51,067 nt of DNA, from NCBI GenBank assembly GCA_003602605.1, contig QQRW01000012.1, positions 1 to 51,067 on the forward strand, read 5' to 3'. The translations under genes were made by a program, and so were the position numbers. Source of the DNA: Candidatus Poseidoniales archaeon. Lineage in GTDB: Archaea; Thermoplasmatota; Poseidoniia; Poseidoniales; Poseidoniaceae. This document shows positions 32,384 through 42,100 of this stretch, piece by piece. The stretch's first letter is position 1, and each line of letters starts with the position of its first letter. The notes beneath the pieces are model-generated. The model worked only from the letters and a program-made list of their open reading frames with translations, had not been told where the DNA came from and did no database searches.

Positions 32384-33451
32384 ATGAAAATGGCAGAACA
32401 TCCAATGGCTGACTTGCGAAAAAAACTCAAAGAAGCGAACCTTTTGGAAAAACCTACTCTAAAATCGTGGCTGAAAGCTATGTCCCTCTTAGCCATTGTA
32501 TGTGCACTTTACAGCGCACACATCTATCTTCCACTCAAGTTTGGACTGTTACTTATTCCAATTACCGCACTTTTCTCGACAACCTTAGCAATGACTGGCC
32601 ATGAAGGCGTCCACTCTTCTGCTTGTCAATCGAAGGTTGGTAACACATCACTATCGGCAATCATCTTCCCGTTATTTGCAGGTTTTTCAATGGAATATTG
32701 GAGGGAGAAGCACAATATCAAACACCACGCCCATCCCAATGTTGTCAATGTCGACCCAGATATTCATTCATGGCCGTTTACATTTAGCCAGGAAGAATAC
32801 AGAACCAGCGGACCTATTCGGCGCTTTTTCCAACGACATCTACAAGGTTGGACATTTTGGCCAATTTCCCTTCTCGTTGGCCACTTAATGAGATTTGACG
32901 GCTTGAAATACATCGCAACAAAACCTTTCAAAGCAAAGAAAAAGAAGCGAATCACCAAGATTTGGCTCCTTGATACTTCACTTATTCTTGCTCATTTTAC
33001 AATTTGGCTTGTCCTACCGATTCTCTTCGGTCTATCGTGGCAAGTAACATTCGGATTCTATGTTCTGCTCTGGAGTTTAGTTGGAACCTTTCTTACTGCA
33101 ATTTTCATTGTAGGCCATTCAGGCAGACCCATCATTACAGAATATGATCAAAACTGGCGACTTCAGATTGAGACTGCACGCAGAATAAAACTCGGCCGCA
33201 TTGGCTCGTTTTTCTTTGTAGGGCTTGACTACCAAATCGAACACCACCTCCTTCCAGCAATGTCTCACTTCAATCTCCCTAAAGCTGCACCACTTGTCAA
33301 AGAATACGCTGAAGAACGTGGTTGGCAGTATCAAGAACTCGGATTCTTCAAGGCTTTATGGCAATCTACAGTAGCCCTCCACACAGCGTGGAAAACACCA
33401 TCACTTGTGTTGGATGAAAAGGGTGAACTAACCGATCCACTTGAATCCTGA
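32384..33451 (+). CDS. Membrane fatty-acid desaturase-like protein
   Basis: A 355-residue di-iron membrane desaturase/hydroxylase. The three histidine boxes are complete: HEGVH (73-77), HNIKHH (110-115) and QIEHH (287-288 for the last pair). About four hydrophobic helices flank them, and the QxEHH third box is typical of front-end acyl or sphingolipid desaturases. It would use O2 and electrons from ferredoxin or cytochrome b5; no b5 domain is fused, but a ferredoxin gene lies two genes upstream. The substrate is puzzling because archaeal membranes are isoprenoid. ATGs at 32384 and 32390 are both possible. Confidence 0.92.
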   Translation: MKMAEHPMADLRKKLKEANLLEKPTLKSWLKAMSLLAIVCALYSAHIYLPLKFGLLLIPITALFSTTLAMTGHEGVHSSACQSKVGNTSLSAIIFPLFAGFSMEYWREKHNIKHHAHPNVVNVDPDIHSWPFTFSQEEYRTSGPIRRFFQRHLQGWTFWPISLLVGHLMRFDGLKYIATKPFKAKKKKRITKIWLLDTSLILAHFTIWLVLPILFGLSWQVTFGFYVLLWSLVGTFLTAIFIVGHSGRPIITEYDQNWRLQIETARRIKLGRIGSFFFVGLDYQIEHHLLPAMSHFNLPKAAPLVKEYAEERGWQYQELGFFKALWQSTVALHTAWKTPSLVLDEKGELTDPLES

Positions 33452-33484
33452 AAACCTCATCAAAGACAACCTCTACCCGTAACT

Positions 33485-34252
33485 ATGACGGGAACAGAAC
33501 GTTTGTACCTAAACAGCATAGAAGCCGGGTATTCAACGGATTTTAGTGCGAAAGTCACTGCCATAGAGGATGAGAAAATAATTCTTGACCGAACTTTGTT
33601 TTATCCACTTGGTGGGGGGCAAAATTGGGATACAGGAACAATCGAGGGGCCGAATGGAACCGCAACAGTACACGAAGTTCGGGGGCGTGACCAGATAACA
33701 CACACCGTCGGGCCCGAGCATAATTTTTCTATTGGAGAGCAGGTTTACGGCTCTCTTGATTGGGAAAGAAGACACGCCCACATGCGTATGCACACCGCTC
33801 AACACCTCATGTCGGGTGTTGTGTATGAGTTGTTCAATGGCACTCGAACAGTTGGCAATCAAATCCACAACAACCGATCCCGTATCGACTTCAATCCTAT
33901 CTCGTTTACACCAGAAATGCTTGAAGAGATAACCACTCAGGTCAACCTTCTCATCGATGCAGATTACCCTGTAACAGATTCGACAATGACACGGGAAGAA
34001 GTCAATTCTCAAATGCCGCCAGAACGCACGAATATGGATTTACTTCCAGCTTCGGTGAACGAATTACGGGTGGTCAAGATTGGTGACGGCATCGACCTTT
34101 GTCCGTGTGCAGGGACACATGTCCAAAGCCTTGGTGAAATCGGGCATGTCGATATTACAGGGAAAAAATCGAAGGGAAAAGGAACACAACGGATCACATA
34201 CGAATTACAAATTCCAAAAATTGTTGCGAATCCAAACCGAGAACTTCTTTGA
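33485..34252 (+). CDS. alaX: Alanyl-tRNA editing protein AlaX
   Basis: A 255-residue free-standing editing enzyme that removes Ser or Gly mischarged onto tRNA-Ala. An N-terminal beta-barrel like that of AlaRS (LFYPLGGGQNWDTG) is followed by the zinc site, HTAQH (His103, His107) and CPCAGTH (Cys208, His212). The presence of the N-terminal domain makes it the AlaX-M type. It starts 33 bases after the desaturase on the same strand, and may be cotranscribed without functional relation. The Lys-rich stretch KKSKGKGTQR precedes the last strand. Confidence 0.95.
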   Translation: MTGTERLYLNSIEAGYSTDFSAKVTAIEDEKIILDRTLFYPLGGGQNWDTGTIEGPNGTATVHEVRGRDQITHTVGPEHNFSIGEQVYGSLDWERRHAHMRMHTAQHLMSGVVYELFNGTRTVGNQIHNNRSRIDFNPISFTPEMLEEITTQVNLLIDADYPVTDSTMTREEVNSQMPPERTNMDLLPASVNELRVVKIGDGIDLCPCAGTHVQSLGEIGHVDITGKKSKGKGTQRITYELQIPKIVANPNRELL

Positions 34253-34329
34253 GGGGTTGAATGGGAAGTTATAGTAAATGGAAATAATTTTAATTACCTT
34301 TTGTATGTTGATTAAGCAATATTCATGAA

Positions 34330-35016
34330 TTATTCAATATCGAGTAATTTATCAACTTCTGAAAGTACATTTTTCCATTCTTTCCTTTGGTTTTGCAACT
34401 CTTCAAAGATTTCTTTTTCAACAACATCTTTTGATTGAATTGGTGCCTCTTGGGCGTTTTTAGCTGCCTCAAGACGGTCTGTAAGAGCAACATCTTCACC
34501 AATTCTTTCACTCCTGTCGACTTTAGCAATCGCTTTTGATGGAATTGTACGTGCCCCATAATCAGAATGGTCTTCTCCACCAAATACTTCGAGGATCTCT
34601 TCACGTTGCTCCAATGTAGGCGGTTGATTTTTCCATTCATTCTGGTTTGCCACATCACGTAGAACATTCTTTTTTCGTTGCCGCTTTTGATTGTCAAACA
34701 CCGACACAACATCATCCACAGTTCGCTGATGAACGGGTGCTGATAACCTTGCAGCCAGCCGTTGCTGTTCAAGCAATGCTTCCCCATGAACTTCATCATG
34801 ATCGTATCGATGTGGTTCTGCAGCCATTACTAACAACTCCTTTGCGAATTGGGTAAATGGATCATCATACGATATCTTTGCTAACTCGTCACGTATTGCA
34901 GTGTGCCTGGAGATACATTTTTTACAGCGGCTTGTCGCTGCAATATCTTCAGCATCACATCGAAGGCAACAGGCTTGGAAACCCATTTCTTTCATTGCGC
35001 GACGGGGCATTGACAT
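34330..35016 (-). CDS. Zinc-finger protein with helical tail, unknown
   Basis: A 228-residue protein not assigned to a family. The N-terminus has two CxxC pairs, CCLRCDAED and SRCKKCISRH (about residues 16-36), likely one structural zinc site, followed by long charged helical segments rich in Glu, Gln, Arg and Lys. It contains no membrane helix. It is divergent from the S2P-like protease gene by 84 bases and convergent with alaX across a 77-base AT-rich gap (TTTTAATTACCTTTTG). ATGs at 35016 and 35010 are both possible. A nucleic-acid or ribosome-associated role would suit the fold but is unproven. Confidence 0.65.
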   Translation of the reverse strand: MSMPRRAMKEMGFQACCLRCDAEDIAATSRCKKCISRHTAIRDELAKISYDDPFTQFAKELLVMAAEPHRYDHDEVHGEALLEQQRLAARLSAPVHQRTVDDVVSVFDNQKRQRKKNVLRDVANQNEWKNQPPTLEQREEILEVFGGEDHSDYGARTIPSKAIAKVDRSERIGEDVALTDRLEAAKNAQEAPIQSKDVVEKEIFEELQNQRKEWKNVLSEVDKLLDIE

Positions 35017-35100
35017 GGCAGACTCAATACAACTGACTCATCCATTTGCCATCAAACTTCGGATGCGAGGCTTCAAATCCACCTGCCGTAAGAACACAAT

Positions 35101-36036
35101 ATGGCAGGGAGGGATTCACGTGCGGACATTCTTGATGACGACCCCTTCCGCCGTCAAAAACCTAGAATCCATCGCGTCCATGCGCGTCAAACCTCAGACG
35201 GCACTATTCACTTTAGCACCGGCTCTAACGTCAAAATGAATCCTTTATTCTCTCAACTGATGGGCATGTCACAACATCAACCTGCAGAGTTACACAAGGG
35301 CCGAATATGGCATTTCAGCGATGAAGAAAAACGCCATCTTGGGCTTGCAATGGCAGCGTTTACTCTTGCGCTCGGGTTCATGTCTGTTGGAGGCATGTGG
35401 GGTGTTGGCAGGCTCGGGATTTCTTCATGGGTGATCCAGATGCTGCTTTCTATGCCCGTTTTCCTGCTCGCAATTGGCCCAGCCTTCCTCTTCCATGAAA
35501 TCGGACACAAAATTATTGCAAAGAAAAACGGTTGCTGGGCTGAATTTCGTGCCGACCCGAAAGGATTGAGGTTTGGCATTTTTCTCTCCTTTTTCATTGG
35601 AATTTTGTTTATGGCCCCTGGAGCCGTTATGGTCGCAGGACTTGTCACTCGTCGCCAAAACGGCCACATTGCCATTGCAGGACCACTCGTTAACTTTGGA
35701 CTTTTTTTAATCGGCATTCCGCTGTGGGGGCTCATACTTGGTCTAACAGGTGCTTTTGAGGCAGATGTTACCAGCACTCAATATTTGGTTGGTGGCCAAT
35801 TAATTTGGCAAAAGATGCTCATTGACGCGGGCAGATATTGGATTGGTGCGAACCTTGCACTCGGTTTGTTCAATATGATTCCCTGGGGGCCGCTTGATGG
35901 TTTGAAGGTCAAAGACTGGAGCGAAAATGCGTTTTACATCACAATCTCCATTTTTGCAATACTTAGCTTGTCAGCATGGCCACTTGGACTTTGGTCGCCG
36001 ACTGCACTGCTCGAGACAATCGCATCTCTCTTCTAA
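35101..36036 (+). CDS. S2P/M50-like membrane metalloprotease
   Basis: A 311-residue membrane protein with about six hydrophobic helices after a charged 80-residue cytoplasmic N-terminus. The metal-binding HEIGH motif is in FLFHEIGHKIIAKK (about residue 139), and the distal NxxPxxxLDG-like motif reads NMIPWGPLDGLK near residue 258, where the Asp is the third zinc ligand. Both positions fit intramembrane site-2 proteases, which cleave membrane-bound regulators or signal peptide remnants. No PDZ domain is present. It lies 81 bases upstream of the giant helicase gene but has no evident functional tie to it; the strong TATA box between them argues for separate transcription. Confidence 0.85.
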   Translation: MAGRDSRADILDDDPFRRQKPRIHRVHARQTSDGTIHFSTGSNVKMNPLFSQLMGMSQHQPAELHKGRIWHFSDEEKRHLGLAMAAFTLALGFMSVGGMWGVGRLGISSWVIQMLLSMPVFLLAIGPAFLFHEIGHKIIAKKNGCWAEFRADPKGLRFGIFLSFFIGILFMAPGAVMVAGLVTRRQNGHIAIAGPLVNFGLFLIGIPLWGLILGLTGAFEADVTSTQYLVGGQLIWQKMLIDAGRYWIGANLALGLFNMIPWGPLDGLKVKDWSENAFYITISIFAILSLSAWPLGLWSPTALLETIASLF

Positions 36037-36051
36037 TCCAATTTCCTTCTC

Positions 36052-36062
36052 TTTTTATATAA
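36052..36062 (+). promoter_or_regulatory. Strong TATA box for the giant helicase gene
   Basis: TTTTTATATAA is the best archaeal TATA match in the window. It predicts transcription beginning near 36082, about 35 bases ahead of the ATG. Confidence 0.65.
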
Positions 36063-36070
36063 CGTCAAAG

Positions 36071-36100
36071 CGAACACGGTTACGGGCAGTACCGCTTTCG
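36071..36100. promoter_or_regulatory. Imperfect inverted repeat at predicted transcript start
   Basis: CGAA-CA-CGGTTAC, loop GGGCA, GTACCG-CT-TTCG pair with one bulged T and a 2-by-2 internal loop. It straddles the start site predicted from the TATA box, so it may be an operator rather than an RNA hairpin. Confidence 0.4.
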
Positions 36101-36106
36101 TGCGAT

Positions 36107-36114
36107 GAGGTGAG
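36107..36114 (+). promoter_or_regulatory. Shine-Dalgarno sequence of the giant gene
   Basis: GAGGTGAG ends 3 bases before the ATG at 36118 with GGTGA at optimal distance. It fixes this start and shows the transcript is leadered, unlike many genes here. Confidence 0.6.
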
Positions 36115-36117
36115 ATT

Positions 36118-39100
36118 ATGGAATCAGATATCTTTGCTAAGATTTCTCAAAGTCTTACACAAGAATCCACACTTATCCCTCGCGTTGAACGTTTTGTAGC
36201 AAACAATAAAATCGTTACCAGTGGTTTCCAAAGTTACATCGGAAAACGTATTTTGAGAGACCTCTCAAAATCAGTCTCTGGAAAATCACTCAACCTCATG
36301 CTTTACGGCCACCCTTCTTTGGGCAAAACGACCGAATTACGAAACATCGTACATTTACTCTGCGGTTTGAAAGAATTTAGGAATAATTTTTCCTTGATGT
36401 TTTCAGAATTTCAACGCGCAGAATCATCTGCCAAACAAACCGTTTGGGAAAATATACGCACAGGGTCATTGCTTTTTGATGAAGCACCGGAACATGAAAC
36501 CTCTCTCGAGAATTTCGCTCATACAGCGCACGAAGCGGGAAAAACCCCTCTTATTGTTCTCGATACCCTTGACATTTTACTACTTGACGAGGCTGCTGGC
36601 ACCGCTAATACAATGCAGAAGTGGAATGATTTCTTAATCGAATCATCAAAACATGGGGTTTCAATATTTTGGACATGCAGGCCTTATGAGTGGAATTATT
36701 TCAAAGAAAAACTCAATCCAAAAATCCTGAAAAGGACAATGAGTGTTGAACTTCCACCACTTGAGAGCAGTCATTGCACCCCTTTTCCGAAAATCTTTGA
36801 AAGTGATGAATCACATTGGTCGAATTGGTCCACTCAATTACAGTCCTACATGCCTCTTTTCGCAAGCAGATGGACCACGCAGTGTGAAGAAGACAAGAAA
36901 CTCTCTTCAGATTTCTTCCAACAGCTTGGCGAGCACGTTGAAACGGTTTGGAACAATCCACTTGGAACGCAAACGCTCGAACTCCCCTCAACCCTTTACT
37001 ATCACTCGCTTTGGTCAAAGATTCGTTCAAATCTTTCCAATGAGTCATCGATGGATTCACAGGAAACCAATCGACTCCAAATGCAGTTCGAGAAGCATAT
37101 CATGAGCCTTACTCGCAGGTCTCGTAGCCACCGACTTCGATTCTCAGCAACTGATTTTTCAATCTTCTACACAGGGGATTCGAAAGATTCCATTGATGCG
37201 ATAAAAGCGAAATTTGTCATGGACCGCTCGACTGAGATTAAGAAAAGTCCCGCACTACTGACAAAATACCGGAATGAGTTAACTGAAGAAATCAACAAAC
37301 TCGGCGAATCTTCAGATGTCGATTCCGGTAACACTTATGCGGAAGAACTCAAGTCTTTCATACCTTTACGGGATGAACATCTCGCCAACCGATCAAACAA
37401 ATCCAGTGATATCGTGGCGTTTTTCGACGCTTGCATTCGATTTGGCCTACTGAAAAGAGTCGAAGATTGGTTTGAATTTTCTCATCAATTATTGTTTGAA
37501 GAAACCCTTTTCACACAAACATCCAATGAGATCTCAACCTATCAATTTCCATCAGTTGCTCTACGCAAACTCCCTCCGGGAAGCGGTAAAGACCTATTAC
37601 GAAGAGAAGCAGAGAAGGCAAGAGTTCACTGGACGGGGGCCATCTTGAGCTTCCATCCAAATATTGGCAGTGCGGAAAATGCTGATTGGAATCTATGGAT
37701 TGAAGAAGCGTACAAGCTAAACCTTCTTTCAGATTCTGAGGAGAATGAAATGAATGAGAAAAACATTATTCTCAGAGATTATATGGATTCGGAAAGCGAC
37801 GCAGCACTCTTTTTACGAGGGGCCCCTGGGACCGGAAAGACCTATTTTTGTCTCAATTTTATTGTTGAACATTTGAAAACGACTTCAAAAAGAATACGTT
37901 GGCGTTATGTTACTCTCAACAAACCACTTGTAGACAGCGTAGTAACTCAGTGGGATGAACGAGCACGCCGTCCACAGAACAGCGGGATTATTGGTATGCA
38001 AGATACTGATTCCGGCGCCCGTAGCGTCGGCGACATCATCTTGGCTGTTTTACGAGAATCGGATGATTCAACTTTGCATTCAATTAAACTTCTTGACTAT
38101 TCTAGGTTTAAACAAGCGCTTGATAATTGGTTTGAGAAAAAAGGCCAAGGGACGACCCCCCCTCCATCGTATACCGATGCTTGGGCTGATTTCACCACTC
38201 TTTTTCACCACTCAAGTGGGGCTGTAAACAACACAATTGGTGACGAATCAGAATATGAAAATCATGAATTGCGTTCAGTTACTGGAACTCGGAATCAGCG
38301 CGAACTTTTCGCAAAGTTTTGTTTCTACATACTCGGTAGCAAGTGGAAAATATATCCTCACGCGTCATATCTCGCACGAAAACAACTGACACTTAGACGT
38401 GGAAAGTCAAGGCAGCAATTTGACATGTTGATGATTGACGAAGTTCAAGACATAACACCTTCGACCATGTCACTTCTCCTCCTCCTCCTCAGACCAGGTT
38501 TTTCCTCAAAATCTATCTTGGTTGCGGGTGACGACCTTCAAACAGTGAACCGCAGCGGTTTTGCATGGTTTGACTTTTGCCAAAAGACCATTGAGATCTT
38601 AACATGGACTGAAGAACGAGCTCATTCCGAACTTGACCGACTTCTCTCTTTCGGTATATCTCAAAACATCGATTCAGATTTACAGACGCTGAAACAAGTC
38701 TACCGTAACGCGCCCAAGATTGCGATTTTAAATGACACTTTCAGAAGTACCTTTGCAGATCAATACCCGACAGAGAAAATGCCAAATTACCCGAGAGACT
38801 TTCTTAAAATTAGTGATATGGCTCAAGAGAAAAATGCCGATTGTAAAATTTCAATCATTTCAGCTCCGACAGACAAACACCTTCGCGATGTCATCTCTTC
38901 TCTCTCTCGTAACGCTCGAGAGATTTCAATCACTTCCAAAACGTCAATTATAACACCCTATGAATCAACTCTTGAGGATGATCTCGAATCTGTTGGCAAT
39001 TTTACGACCTACAACGGTGAAACGGTAAAAGGGCTTGAATTTTCTGGAGTTGTCATATTCAACCCCTATGAGATGTTTTATTCAGATGCAGAGGGAAATC

Positions 39101-42100
39101 TAAACAAAGGCTTGAACAAATCAAGCATTGAAGAACGTATCCGGACATGGATGAAACGCGATTCTGAACCATCAAAACAGTCGATGAAAAATTTCTTGAA
39201 ACTGTATCAAAACATTATGACGAGAATGAATGTTCTACTTTCGCGTCCAGAATTCCGTCTCCTCATCGTTACGCGTGAACCCTTCCCCCAAACCGCTCAA
39301 CCAAAGGATGCATTACGAATCAACACCTATTTTGACGCACCAGAATCCATTGTCTTTAGTCTACCGACTCTACCAGCTAACACTGTTACCGAGCTCGACA
39401 TCAGCATGCTTGACATGAACCAATCAAACACCAATCTTGACATGTTTATTTCAAACGCCCTGCTTAGAGTGAGCAATGTTGAGGGTTACAGTATCAACAA
39501 TTACCTTCGTTGGGCATTGGACGAATCTCAAATCGGTAACTTTGCTAACGAACGCCAATCCTGGAAGAACTTCCTTGAAGTGAAGCCAGCCGAATTAATC
39601 AAATCACAATCAGCACCCATCCCAGTCTTCTCAACACTGCTTCTCGCTGGTACGAATACCGCAGAACCTGGGACATTTATTGGCAATAAGATCCGTCTCC
39701 CCACTGCACTTACTGCTTTCCGAAAAGAGTACAGTACAACTTCTGGTTGGGGGGAACTATCTGATCAGTCTCCTTCTGGAACAGTGGAAATTTTCCTCAC
39801 ATCTCTCTCAAAAGGAATTTTCAAAGGCGCATTACCAATAGAAATCTACTATTCCCTCGGCGAATTGCTCGAACCGTTTCTTGAATATGTTCTCCAAGAT
39901 GCTTCGATGTGCGTGGAACATCACCCATACATCCTCCATCTTATTGGCAAGGAAATTCTTGGAATTCATTTTGATGAGTATGCCCTCAAAGTGGGAGAAG
40001 GTCTTACAGTCGATGAAAATCTTTCATTCAACGGTAAATTCAAGCCGCGCTTTACCAAACCATCGCTTGATGACACCGTCGAACGCATGACAGGGAACAA
40101 TGTATTTTTAGATGAAAACGCCCACATACTTGACCGAATCTTACTTCATATCAACAATCAGATTGATCATTCAGTCTTCGAGCACATACTGGCTCCCTCC
40201 TTTGCTCTCTCACCTTCATCACGAAACCAAATCGAAAAAATCCTCAATGCACCAAACCAATCACCGTTTTGGGTGGAAATGGCGCATACCTATCCAGATT
40301 GGAATTCGATCGTCGGAGCTTCAAGTTCTATGAGCGATCTTCTCAGCGCCTCACTTCAACGACAAGAATTGAGGCACACCATTCAAATGCTCTGGGCAAT
40401 TGATGCAGAGAACACTCCAATCAAGAGATGGCCTGAAGAAACGAGTTTGGAATTTGTCAAAGACTTCTTTTTCCACTCCAACCAACCTCATATCCTCAAT
40501 CACTTCCCCAACAAGAACCACTCCTCACTCGAGGAGTTCTTTGGTGATATTCTCGATGTTCAATTTGTAGAATTTGGCGGCGAAGACCCATCACTCCCCA
40601 TGAGTCGTTTGTTTAACAACGGGAAATTTTGGTCAGCAATTGTTACGTATACATTGGGAAGAATCACATCTAATCCACCTAAATCACTTACGAACGATGG
40701 AAAATCACTGTGGTCTACATGGTACTTCAATATTCAAGGCAATCGTCCACCATCTACATCATCAGCATTTTACGATTACCTTTCTTTGATTGGCCGATCT
40801 CTTTCGAAAGTACAGAATTGGAACAAAACCAAACATCTTGCTATTGATCTCATGTTGTTTATGAATTTCCCATCACAATCTTTGGTTCAGAATTACGATC
40901 TCATGAAAGACTTACTCGATGAGTTTGAACAAGGTGAGATTCTTCGGCGTAGTCAACGCGCTGCCCAAATGTTTAGCGTATTGATGGGGGATTTGATAGC
41001 CGGGCCAAGACTGACACTCAAAGCTGAGCAGCGCCATGTAGATTCTGGACAGGCCACTAAACTTGGTGAGATTTTTACCACGAACGCAAGGGATGTATCT
41101 TATCGATTAGATTCGCGCTTTGTTGAGAATAGATTGCACTTCCTTTTCCAAATTGTTCTCCAATACACGAAACCAAATTCCGAAAAAGAGCCGATACTCA
41201 CAAGCGATCGAGGCTTCTACAACCGCATTTATCAAAGTACAAACGATGTTGCCCCACAGATATTCACGGAATTAAGTGGTAGAACAGATGAGGAAAGGAA
41301 ACGCAAAAGAGAATTTTCACGCCACTTCAACCGTTTGGTAGAAGGTTTGGCCAATGATGACAATGTCCTCATGACGCGAATACCATTCACAAATCAAGAG
41401 CGAATGGATGAAGCGTGGTCTGCTTGGCTAGCGAACCTATTGTACGGTGCTTTAGAATATGAATTCTCACTTGGTGGTGACGCAGCCTCAGTCGAAGTCG
41501 AGCACAATCGGTTTATTTCTCCTCAAGGAGGTAGGAAGGTCGCCAGTGCATTGAAGGAATATTTTGGACACCATTTCAAGAAATGCTCACCTCTAAGATT
41601 TTTCCAGGTATATTTCTCAATGGTTAATTGCGGTGAATATATCCCTCCTAACGATTGGGCTCCAGAAAAAAACGAAGAATTGCAAAAAATTGGGATTTTA
41701 ACAGGAATCGAGTCGCATTTCAACATCAATGCCCGAACGGCGTTCTTCATAGGTGCGTTAACTGAACTAGTTGACGGAATCGAATCCGTGCCGGAAGGAT
41801 TCCTTGATTCAAGGAATACCAATCCGATCCGTTACCACCCAGCCTATCGTTTCCAGAAGCATGCAGGTATTTCCCCCAAAGATGCAGAAGCAATATCTTC
41901 GAGTTCTCGTTCGACAAAGGAACTTGCTGCTGATTACGGATTGCCACAAAACACCATCCAAAGAATCCGTAATGCAGTTAATTTCGTTCCGTTTTACTAC
42001 CGCTCATCCATTGAGTCAACAAACGAGGATGGAACGAAGACAGTTCGACAATTACCGAATCAAAATTCCGGCATTCACCAGCCGCGAATGTCGGCTTTCG

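Noticed and set aside
34901-35239. Plus-strand ORF of 112 codons across the zinc-finger/S2P divergent gap
   Set aside because: It overlaps the coding starts of both flanking genes in other frames and its residues show no recognisable pattern.
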